DNA from: NVTR01 sp036480115
Lineage (GTDB): Bacteria; Pseudomonadota; Alphaproteobacteria; Rhodobacterales; Rhodobacteraceae
Length of the DNA stretch: 64,000 bases
NCBI GenBank assembly: GCA_965224795.1
Contig: CBDDAE010000001.1
Span: 372,001 to 436,000, forward strand
Direction: 5' to 3'
The position numbers and the translations under genes are program-made. Shown here one piece after another: positions 1-7,086 of the stretch. A model generated the notes under the pieces. It did no database searches. It saw nothing but the letters and a program-made list of their open reading frames with translations, and was not told the origin of the DNA. Position 1 is the first letter of the stretch, and each line of letters begins with the position of its first letter.

Positions 1-227
1 TGAATTGGTCAATTTTCACCATATTTTCCATTGCAGGCGAAGCCGTCTGGGTCTCACTTTACACAGGACTGGGCTACGTTTTTTCCGACCAGATCGAAAT
101 GGTCGCGGACATCGCTGCCAACCTTAGTGGTTTTCTCGCGGCCGGTGTAGTGGCCGTTTTACTGGGGCGTATGGCCTTGCGCCCGCATAAAGAAAACAAC
201 GCAAAATCAGGGTTTTCCCGCCCATGA
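1..227 (+). CDS. DedA/VTT-family membrane protein, C-terminal fragment
   Basis: Only the last 74 or so codons are inside the window; the reading frame starts at base 3 and ends at a TGA at 225-227. The peptide contains GEAVWVSLYTGLGY followed by a hydrophobic stretch ending GFLAAGVVAVLLGRMAL, a pattern I associate with the C-terminal part of DedA/SNARE-associated (VTT) inner-membrane proteins, which are implicated in membrane lipid transport. The short basic tail after the last helix is typical of a cytoplasmic end. The N-terminus lies upstream, so a fusion or larger architecture cannot be excluded. The family call is by motif resemblance only. Confidence 0.55.
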   Translation, partial: NWSIFTIFSIAGEAVWVSLYTGLGYVFSDQIEMVADIAANLSGFLAAGVVAVLLGRMALRPHKENNAKSGFSRP

Positions 228-276
228 GCCATTTCTTTGATTTGCTCTTTGCCAACGTGACCCCCATATCAAGACT

Positions 277-960
277 ATGTTAAAGTTCACCCCAATCCTG
301 CTTGCCCTGCTTTACGGCATCCTGATGTACCGGTTTTCGGTTTGGCGCACCGGGCGTGATTTGGACGCGAAATCCACCGAACTGGCGGACCCGACACTAA
401 AGAAACTAACCGACAAAATGGCGCAGGCACTGGATCTGCCCCGCGTTCGGGTTCACATCTATGAAATTGAGCCGGTGAATGGTTTGGCCGCGCCAGATGG
501 GCGAATTTTCATCACCCGTGGCTTTTTCAAGAAATATTTGGCTGGAGAAGTTAGCGCCGATGAAATGGCCAGCGTTATCGCCCATGAGCTGGGCCATGTG
601 GCCCTTGGCCATTCCCGCCGCAGGATGATCGATTTCTCCGGCCAAAACGCCATGCGCACAGCCCTGGGCATGGTCCTGTCGCGATTTATCCCAGGGTTTG
701 GCGTCTATATCGCCGGGTTTTTGATGAACCTGCTGGCCGCCGGGCTGTCGCGCAGTGACGAATATGAGGCCGACGCCTATGCTTCAGCGCTGTTGATCAA
801 AGCCGGGATTGGCACCGGGGCGCAGATTTCCCTGTTTTCAAAACTGGATGCCCTGACATCGGCCAATCGTGGCGCCGCCCCTGCCTGGTTGATGAGCCAC
901 CCAAAGACTAAAGACAGGGTTCTCGCCATTGAAAAAAACGCGGCTAAATGGCAGGAATAA
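277..960 (+). CDS. M48-family zinc metalloprotease (membrane anchored)
   Basis: A 227-residue protein with an N-terminal hydrophobic helix (about residues 4-20), the zinc-binding HELGH motif at residues 103-107 and the downstream SRSDEYEADAY segment (about 159-168) that supplies the third zinc ligand in M48 peptidases. Another hydrophobic stretch (about 128-157) lies between the two motifs, as in HtpX-like proteases. The protein is therefore probably an inner-membrane or periplasm-facing protease for damaged or misfolded membrane proteins; the actual substrate is unknown. It is shorter than HtpX (about 290 residues) and lacks its second N-terminal helix, so I call the family rather than htpX. 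It starts 49 bases after the preceding gene on the same strand. Confidence 0.85.
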   Translation: MLKFTPILLALLYGILMYRFSVWRTGRDLDAKSTELADPTLKKLTDKMAQALDLPRVRVHIYEIEPVNGLAAPDGRIFITRGFFKKYLAGEVSADEMASVIAHELGHVALGHSRRRMIDFSGQNAMRTALGMVLSRFIPGFGVYIAGFLMNLLAAGLSRSDEYEADAYASALLIKAGIGTGAQISLFSKLDALTSANRGAAPAWLMSHPKTKDRVLAIEKNAAKWQE

Positions 961-980
961 TCCCGGGCTGTTTGAACCGA

Positions 981-1589
981 CTAACCCGTACCTTGCCCGT
1001 CACGCACCGCCATTTTTCGATAGGCAGACCGGTCCATACACCGTTTTATCCATGACTGTACGTGATCAATGTCGGGGGCAATCGCCGGGAACCAGGTGAA
1101 AGGCGCAACAATCAGCAGATCTGCCGCGCAGAATTCATCCCCCAGCAGATAGGGCGATTTTTCCAGAGCCCGGCCCAGACGCTCTGCCATCTTTGACGGT
1201 CCACGGAAGGTTGACTTAAACATAGCCGAGGGTTCCATTTCAGAAAACTGCGCCGCCAGTACCGGCTCCATTACCCCACCATAATAGTGCAGCCAGCTTA
1301 AATAAGTTCCCCGTTGCCTATCATTGATGTCACGCCCGATCCCGGCCTTTGGAAACAGGTCGGTCAGATAAAGCATGATCGCGCCACTTTCCATGATCAG
1401 CGCGCTGTCATGCTCTAACACCGGCACCTTGCCTTCGGGGTGCGGATTGATCTTGTCGGCGCCCCCCGTGCCGTCTGAATGTGCAATGGTAACGTCAATG
1501 ATCTTACACTGATCCATCGCATCCAGTTCTTCCAACAGCCAAACCACCCGGCTAGAGCGGCTTTGGGGGGAATGGCATAATTTCAGCAT
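981..1589 (-). CDS. Glutathione S-transferase family protein
   Basis: The 202-residue protein has an N-terminal thioredoxin-like domain (residues 1-80) beginning MLKLCHSPQSRSSR, with the cis-proline motif GKVPVL and the glutathione-contacting ESGAIMLYL segment. A helical C-terminal domain follows, containing the GDEFCAADLLIV pattern typical of the GST N-capping box region. It probably conjugates or reduces substrates with glutathione in the cytoplasm; the substrate is not readable. The ATG at 1589 is preferred over upstream alternatives because the thioredoxin fold begins right there. It is divergent from the AraC-type regulator at 1667 with a 77-base intergenic region, so the regulator may control it (inference). 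Confidence 0.85.
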   Translation of the reverse strand: MLKLCHSPQSRSSRVVWLLEELDAMDQCKIIDVTIAHSDGTGGADKINPHPEGKVPVLEHDSALIMESGAIMLYLTDLFPKAGIGRDINDRQRGTYLSWLHYYGGVMEPVLAAQFSEMEPSAMFKSTFRGPSKMAERLGRALEKSPYLLGDEFCAADLLIVAPFTWFPAIAPDIDHVQSWIKRCMDRSAYRKMAVRDGQGTG

Positions 1590-1666
1590 TGTGATTCCAT
1601 TTGTGAAAAGCGTTCTAATGAGCCAGCCTATCGACAGCCCCTTCGCCGGTATTGTAAAAACCCGAC

Positions 1667-2467
1667 ATGATCGCGATTGAAGAACGCATAGTTCCACAGA
1701 CATCGGGTGTGCTGTTCAAGCGTACATCCTTCCAGCACATTACCTTGCGCCAATTTGTGGTTGTTGACCCGTTGACTGCACCCTGGCTCGATCACCTGTG
1801 GCTTGTTGAATGGAACCTGCCCTCGGGCAAAACCTATACCCAGGCCACTTTGCCATATCCAACCTGTCACATAATTCTTGATCGCCAAGAAAAATCCGGC
1901 CTGTTTGGCTGTTCCACAGGTCGGTTCGACTATACGCTTATGGGCACAGGCACTGTAATAGGCGCCAGATTACACCCCGGCGCGTTTCGCGCATTTCACA
2001 CAACCAGCGCTCATTACCTAACGAATACAAACATACCCCTTGCCGAAATCCTGTCCGCTCACGAACTCAAAGCTATCAAGAGCGCCACTGGTGTGAAGGC
2101 AGTCAAAAATTTCGCCGGGATATTACAAAAAACAGCCGCACCTTTGCACGATGATATTCATGAAACCCAAAAAATCGTCAATACAATCCGGGATTCCACA
2201 ACCCTGTTTCGGGTCTCTGATCTCCAGATAACTTTGGATATTTCCCCGCGAAAATTACAACGCCTGTTTCGGGAACTGATCGGCGTCAGCCCAAAATGGG
2301 TGATCGATCGCTTTCGGATGTTTGATGCGGTTGAAACTATTTCCAACCATAGCGGCACAAATCTGGCCGATCTGGCCGCCCGGCTCGGCTATGCGGATCA
2401 GGCCCATTTTTCGCATATCTTCAAATCAATCACCGGTGTTAGTCCGGGGAAATATGCGAATGGTTAA
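1667..2467 (+). CDS. AraC-family transcriptional regulator
   Basis: A 266-residue protein with a non-cupin N-terminal sensor-like region (about 1-150, resembling the DUF6597 type) and a C-terminal AraC/XylS DNA-binding domain. The two helix-turn-helix units are visible around LQITLDISPRKLQRLFRE and LADLAARLGYADQAHFSHIF, ending with the characteristic GVSPGKY. Because it is divergent from the glutathione S-transferase gene, a local regulatory role is plausible. No clear Shine-Dalgarno sequence precedes the ATG at 1667. Its 3' end overlaps the end of the convergent PIN-domain reading frame by 29 bases. The effector is unknown. Confidence 0.85.
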   Translation: MIAIEERIVPQTSGVLFKRTSFQHITLRQFVVVDPLTAPWLDHLWLVEWNLPSGKTYTQATLPYPTCHIILDRQEKSGLFGCSTGRFDYTLMGTGTVIGARLHPGAFRAFHTTSAHYLTNTNIPLAEILSAHELKAIKSATGVKAVKNFAGILQKTAAPLHDDIHETQKIVNTIRDSTTLFRVSDLQITLDISPRKLQRLFRELIGVSPKWVIDRFRMFDAVETISNHSGTNLADLAARLGYADQAHFSHIFKSITGVSPGKYANG

Positions 2468-3009
2468 TTCCTTCCAAAGCTTTCCCCAACCGTGGCAGCC
2501 GCGCCTTTTTAAGCAATTTGCGTACCGGCCAACGATGCCCGGATAATCGTTCGGCCTCGCGCCGAACCTGCTCAACTAAATCTGCCACTATATCCGGTTC
2601 CTGATTGTACAATTCCAAAAGAAATTCATCCGGGTGGCGCGCCAAAATACTAAATTCTTCCAACAGGCGCTTAGGGAAATCCCGCAAATTCATTGTGACG
2701 ATCACCCTGGCACCGCCCGTGATTGCGGTTGCTAGAACGTGGGTATCATTGGCATCGGGCAGGTATAGTGTTGCTTGTAATTCTGGCGACGGGTTTGACC
2801 AGGGCGTCAGGCCAGCGTGCCCGCAAAACAGCAATTTCACCTCTGGCCTGTGCCTCTTGCTCCGGATCACGTTTGCGCGCGGCACGGGCCCATTCTTCCA
2901 AAATTTTGTCCGACCAAAGCGGGCGCACCAACCCGGCAACGGTTGCGCCCAGTAATATTTCGCGCATCACAGTTGGATAAAGTACGCAGGCATCCAGTAC
3001 ATATTTCAT
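2439..3009 (-). pseudogene. PIN-domain (VapC-like) ribonuclease gene, frameshifted
   Basis: Two reading frames on the minus strand together make one PIN-domain protein. The first (3009 down to 2746) begins MKYVLDACVLYP, carrying the first catalytic Asp at residue 6, and runs to ...RWPDALV. The second frame, usable from about 2800 down to 2439, holds LYLPDANDTHVLATAITGG and the conserved IVTMNLRDFP segment with the later acidic residues. Relative to the family layout there is a net +1 (or -2) base between about 2768 and 2805. As written the nuclease is split, so it is either a pseudogene, a sequencing error or a programmed shift. No antitoxin gene sits immediately upstream; the next gene is a lipoprotein ending 21 bases away. 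Confidence 0.75.
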
Positions 3010-3029
3010 ACTAGAAAAATCACAATGTG

Positions 3030-3680
3030 CTAATTTGAATTGACCAATTCAATTTCCGCCGCAAGATCCAATTGCGGCATCCCCAAAACTGGATTGCCAG
3101 TCAACTGGCTATGTATCACTGCCGCAATATGGCTGGAGATGCGCACCTTTTGGGTTTGGCCAAGACGCACAGCCGCCAATGCTTCCTCGCCGCCAAAACC
3201 GGGCAGACTTGAGTTTACCAAATAGGTTGGTATGACAACTTCGCCAGTATTGGCGTTGGTCACAGTTAACAAAAAATCAATCTCATGAACGCCACCAATT
3301 GAAAACCGGGTTCTTTCGGTCAAAGCGTGAAAACGTACCAATTCAACCTGTAACCTAACTGGCAATTCGCCCCTAAGTGGCGCGACCCCAGTGTTAATCG
3401 CATCTTCAACAATCGTTTTAACCTGCCCGTATCGATCACCAAAAGGGTCTTCACGCCAGACAATATCAGCTTTGGGCTTAATGCTGTTTCGCTCAGACAC
3501 AACCAAAGTTTCGGGCACCTCGACCGACACGCCAATTACACGCATAGACGGCAATTGGGTCACATCGACCAGTTTGGCAGGGCCATCACTTTTTCGCCCA
3601 AACTGCCCAACAGCCGAATTCGAACAGGCTGCCAATGCTAAAGTCAGACCAATAGTAATAAGTAAGATTGGGCGTTTCAT
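3030..3680 (-). CDS. Putative outer-membrane/periplasmic lipoprotein
   Basis: A 216-residue protein starting MKRPILLITIG with a lipobox ending LALAAC (Cys at residue 19), so it should be lipidated after signal peptidase II cleavage. The start at 3680 is chosen because a GGAGG Shine-Dalgarno lies 5-6 bases upstream. The mature domain has no motif I can tie to a function; it resembles the uncharacterised Rhodobacterales DUF6778-type lipoproteins (from memory, not searched). It contains alternating hydrophobic strands suggestive of a beta-rich fold. It is probably transcribed alone or with the downstream PIN gene. Function unknown. Confidence 0.7.
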   Translation of the reverse strand: MKRPILLITIGLTLALAACSNSAVGQFGRKSDGPAKLVDVTQLPSMRVIGVSVEVPETLVVSERNSIKPKADIVWREDPFGDRYGQVKTIVEDAINTGVAPLRGELPVRLQVELVRFHALTERTRFSIGGVHEIDFLLTVTNANTGEVVIPTYLVNSSLPGFGGEEALAAVRLGQTQKVRISSHIAAVIHSQLTGNPVLGMPQLDLAAEIELVNSN

Positions 3681-3828
3681 TGTCGCCTCCATCAATTAAT
3701 GCTCTCTCAATTTCGTAGTTCTGAACTATAGGCCTTAAAAAACCAATACAATAACCGATATCGGCTTTAATGAACTTCTTGCCTTTCCGTTGCCCCGTGG
3801 TCAATCAAGCCAATAATTCAGTTGCTCA

Positions 3829-3840
3829 GTTAGCGCTAAC
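3829..3840. promoter_or_regulatory. Palindromic operator upstream of edd (LacI-type)
   Basis: The sequence GTTAGCGCTAAC is a perfect 12-bp palindrome with a central CG-containing core (GCGC), 40 bases before the edd start codon. This form (half-sites abutting at a central CG) is typical of LacI/GalR-family operators, which often control sugar-acid catabolism. Position and symmetry are seen directly; the regulator family is inferred, and no LacI-type gene is in the window. Confidence 0.55.
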
Positions 3841-3880
3841 ATTGTAATATCATCTCAATAGGTCAAACTGCGGAGTCGAC

Positions 3881-5686
3881 ATGAGTATCCAGCCAAAACT
3901 ACAAGACATCACCCGCAGAATTATTGAGCGCAGCAAATCCACGCGTGAAAAATACTTAAACAAAATCGACCTTTTCGGCCAATCAGGTCCAAACCGGGCC
4001 CACCTGTCATGTTCGGGACAGGCCCATGCCTATGCTGCCACGGGCAACGATCAGGCGGATTTAGCCGCCTGTAAGGCCCCAAATCTTGGCATCGTCACCG
4101 CCTACAACGATATGCTGTCGGCCCATAAACCCTATGAATCTTACCCCGGACTTATCCGCCAAACTGCCCGCGATATGGGGGCCACGGCCCAGGTGGCGGG
4201 CGGTGTTCCGGCCATGTGTGACGGTGTTACCCAAGGCGAAAAAGGTATGGAAATCAGCTTGTTCTCTCGCGATGTTATTGCGCTTTCGGCAGGCGTAGCT
4301 CTGTCACATAACACCTATGATGCCGCCGTGTTCCTTGGGATTTGCGATAAAATCGTTCCGGGACTGGTGATCGCTGCCGCAACTTTCGGGCATTTGCCAG
4401 CTGTCTTCTTGCCGGCCGGGCCGATGGTTAGCGGGTTGCCAAACGATGAAAAGGCGCAGATCCGCAAGAAATTTGCCACCGGTTCTGTCACCCGTCGCGA
4501 ACTTATGGACGCAGAAATGGCAGCCTATCACGGCCCCGGAACCTGTACATTCTATGGCACTGCTAATTCCAACCAGATGCTGATGGAATTTATGGGCCTG
4601 CACTTGCCCGGTTCTTCCTTTCAAAATCCCTACACGCCCTTGCGCGACGCGTTGACGGTGGCGGGCGTACAGCGCGCCCTAGAAATCACTGCCCTGGGCG
4701 ACAACTACACCCCGGCAGGAAGAATTCTGGACGAAAAGACATTTGTGAATGGGATCGTCGGATTGATGGCCACCGGCGGATCAACCAATCTGGTGCTGCA
4801 TCTACCTGCCATGGCACGGGCGGCAGGTGTCATATTAGAGCCGCAGGATTTCGCTGATATCTCAGAAATCACACCGCTTTTGGCACGAATTTACCCAAAC
4901 GGTCTGGCGGATGTGAACCATTTTCACGCCGCTGGTGGCCTAGGCTACCTTATTGGGGAACTCTTGGGTGCGGGGTTACTACATCCCGACACCAAAACCA
5001 TCGCTGGTGACGGCTTGGCGCTTTATTCCCAGGAACCGCAATTAGACGGTGATGGCGTCAAATGGGTTGCGGGTCCGCGCACTTCGCAAAATGAAAAGAT
5101 AGTACGCCCTGCCTCTAAGCCTTTTCAGGCAAGTGGCGGGTTGGCACAGTTACAAGGCAATATTGGCTCAGGTGTCATGAAGGTTTCTGCGGTGGCGCCC
5201 GAACATCGCGTGGTATCTGCACGCGCTAGGGTTTTTCATGATCAGGAAAGCGTAAAAGCTGCCTTTAAAGCCGGAGAATTCACCTCAGACACAATTGTCG
5301 TTGTCCGGTTTCAGGGACCCCGCGCCCTTGGCATGCCGGAATTACATTCACTAACCCCGATACTGACAGTTTTGCAGGACCGAGGATTAAAAGTTGCCCT
5401 GATCACCGACGGGCGTATGTCCGGCGCATCTGGCAAAGTGCCGTCTGCCATCCATGTTTGCCCAGAAGCCGCCTGTGGCGGTGCAATCGCCAAGCTGCGT
5501 GATGGCGATATGGTAACTGTGGATGCCATTGCGGGCACGTTACAGGTCGACGACAAGGGGTTTGATGACCGAGAACTGGAAATCTTGGACCCGAATACAA
5601 CCCACGCCGGTTTGGGGCGCGAGTTATTTGAAGTATTCAGACAAAATGTCGGCCCTGGAAATGAAGGCGCTGCGGTTGTCGTCTGA
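3881..5686 (+). CDS. edd: Phosphogluconate dehydratase
   Basis: A 601-residue enzyme of the IlvD/Edd family that converts 6-phosphogluconate to 2-keto-3-deoxy-6-phosphogluconate (KDPG), the first committed step of the Entner-Doudoroff pathway, using a [4Fe-4S] cluster. Family features include AYNDMLSAHKPYE, the cluster-binding GGVPAMCDGVTQG and GICDKIVPG segments, NTYDAAVF, and the C-terminal TDGRMSGASGKVPSAIHV. The length matches Edd rather than dihydroxy-acid dehydratase. CGGAG precedes the start at suitable distance. Eda follows 33 bases downstream, so the two steps of the pathway are co-transcribed, probably under the palindromic operator at 3829. Confidence 0.95.
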   Translation: MSIQPKLQDITRRIIERSKSTREKYLNKIDLFGQSGPNRAHLSCSGQAHAYAATGNDQADLAACKAPNLGIVTAYNDMLSAHKPYESYPGLIRQTARDMGATAQVAGGVPAMCDGVTQGEKGMEISLFSRDVIALSAGVALSHNTYDAAVFLGICDKIVPGLVIAAATFGHLPAVFLPAGPMVSGLPNDEKAQIRKKFATGSVTRRELMDAEMAAYHGPGTCTFYGTANSNQMLMEFMGLHLPGSSFQNPYTPLRDALTVAGVQRALEITALGDNYTPAGRILDEKTFVNGIVGLMATGGSTNLVLHLPAMARAAGVILEPQDFADISEITPLLARIYPNGLADVNHFHAAGGLGYLIGELLGAGLLHPDTKTIAGDGLALYSQEPQLDGDGVKWVAGPRTSQNEKIVRPASKPFQASGGLAQLQGNIGSGVMKVSAVAPEHRVVSARARVFHDQESVKAAFKAGEFTSDTIVVVRFQGPRALGMPELHSLTPILTVLQDRGLKVALITDGRMSGASGKVPSAIHVCPEAACGGAIAKLRDGDMVTVDAIAGTLQVDDKGFDDRELEILDPNTTHAGLGRELFEVFRQNVGPGNEGAAVVV

Positions 5687-5719
5687 CGCCCACGAATTTT
5701 AACCTGCTAGGATCCAATA

Positions 5720-6355
5720 ATGACCCCACAAGAAGCCGGTGAATTCACCCGCAACCTTTGCCAAACAGCACCTGTTATTCCGGTGCTGGTGGTAGATGAC
5801 GCCACAACGGCCCGCCCATTGGCTAAGGCACTGGTAGCCGGTGGTTTGCCAGTGCTTGAGGTCACATTGCGCACCCGTGACGCACTGGCCGCAATTTCAG
5901 AAATGGCCAAAGTTACAGGGGGCATTGTCGGGGCTGGTACTTTGTTGACCCCAGCAGACGTCCATGCCGCAAAATCCGCTGGCGCACAGTTTGGTGTTTC
6001 GCCGGGGGCAACTGACTTACTGCTACAGGCCTGCGAAGACGCTGATCTGCCGCTACTGCCCGGCGCGGCCACGGCTTCCGAAGCCATGGCACTGTTAGAA
6101 CGCGGCTATACAGTACAAAAATTTTTCCCGGCACGAACCTCAGGCGGAGCGCCGGCACTTAAGGCCATTGGCGGCCCGATACCACAGGTTAGCTTTTGCC
6201 CAACCGGTGGCGTAACATTGGAAAATGCTCCTGAATATTTGAAATTGGCCAATACCCTATGTGTTGGCGGGTCTTGGGTGGCCCCCAAACCCCTGGTCAA
6301 AGCCCGGGATTGGGATGCTGTTGAAAAGCTGGCAACAACGGCTGCCAGCCTTTAA
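5720..6355 (+). CDS. eda: 2-keto-3-deoxy-6-phosphogluconate aldolase
   Basis: A 211-residue class I aldolase that splits KDPG into pyruvate and glyceraldehyde-3-phosphate. It has the family's LPVLEVTLRT segment with the catalytic Glu, GIVGAGTLL, FGVSPGATD, and the Schiff-base Lys in VQKFFPA. AGGA sits about 8 bases before the ATG. It is the second gene of the edd-eda operon and ends only 10 bases from a convergent small gene, leaving no room for a separate terminator. Confidence 0.95.
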   Translation: MTPQEAGEFTRNLCQTAPVIPVLVVDDATTARPLAKALVAGGLPVLEVTLRTRDALAAISEMAKVTGGIVGAGTLLTPADVHAAKSAGAQFGVSPGATDLLLQACEDADLPLLPGAATASEAMALLERGYTVQKFFPARTSGGAPALKAIGGPIPQVSFCPTGGVTLENAPEYLKLANTLCVGGSWVAPKPLVKARDWDAVEKLATTAASL

Positions 6356-6365
6356 CCAAACGTCT

Positions 6366-6710
6366 TTAGTTCTTGACCCAGTCTTCGGCCTTACAGATAC
6401 CAACGGCGCAACCGCGTATATTCAGACCGGCATCGGAAAAAACTACCGTGCCGTTAAACTTCATGAATTTTGGCATCGCCGGATGGCGCATATTTTTGCC
6501 CTTCCAGGACCCGTCGGCTTGTTCAAGCATGCCATTGCACATCTCAAAACCATCTGAGGCTCGCAGACAAGACAAGCTGCCGCCATCATTGGAAACTTGG
6601 ATGATTTCCTTACCTTTACGCAGATATTCTGTGGTTTCAGCCGTTGCAGAAGTTGCTGCAATCATTGCAATCGCCGCCACGGAGATTTTAGTTTTTAGTG
6701 CCAGTTTCAT
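6366..6710 (-). CDS. Small exported protein of unknown function
   Basis: A 114-residue protein with a clear Sec signal peptide (MKLALKTKISVAAIAMIAA, cleavage expected near SATAE). The mature part is small and contains four cysteines, two near SLSCLRASDGFEMCNG and two near RGCAVGIC, which could form disulfides in the periplasm. The ATG at 6710 is selected because GGGAGGG lies upstream and the signal peptide begins there. A promoter-like pair (TTGCAT, 17 bases, TATACC) is visible in the AT-rich leader around 6730-6760. I do not recognise the family. Confidence 0.65.
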   Translation of the reverse strand: MKLALKTKISVAAIAMIAATSATAETTEYLRKGKEIIQVSNDGGSLSCLRASDGFEMCNGMLEQADGSWKGKNMRHPAMPKFMKFNGTVVFSDAGLNIRGCAVGICKAEDWVKN

Positions 6711-6786
6711 GATATCCCTCCCATTTCGAAAGAAGGTATATGTCAATATATTCAAAAATGCAAATATATGAAGTAGAGCCTTGCGG

Positions 6787-7062
6787 CTATCCCTCTTCGC
6801 GCATCCTTCCCGCACGCCCCCCTCGGCGTCCTTTTTGGTCGGGAGTACCTAGCGCATCCTGCAATACAGTATTCATAGGATGACCCGGCGATTTGACAAC
6901 ATAGGTATCGATCATCATCTGAATAGCTGAATTTTGATCTGCTTCGGCAGGAAGCTTTAACGCCCAATCCAAAAATATCGACCGGCATTGCGACGCATCT
7001 ATTCCGTCAATGCGATAGCTCTCATAAATAAGTTCGCTCTTATCAATCTCATCCAGGGTCAT
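6787..7062 (-). CDS. Conserved small hypothetical protein downstream of glnE
   Basis: A 91-residue, soluble, acidic protein starting MTLDEIDKSELIYESYRIDG with an Arg/Gly-rich tail. A near-consensus Shine-Dalgarno (AAGGAGG) precedes the start and it lies 24 bases after the glnE stop on the same strand, so it is likely the second gene of a glnE operon. No signal peptide or membrane segment is seen and I cannot assign a function. Confidence 0.65.
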   Translation of the reverse strand: MTLDEIDKSELIYESYRIDGIDASQCRSIFLDWALKLPAEADQNSAIQMMIDTYVVKSPGHPMNTVLQDALGTPDQKGRRGGRAGRMREEG

Positions 7063-7086
7063 CGCTACCTCCTTGTCTTGGCCCCT

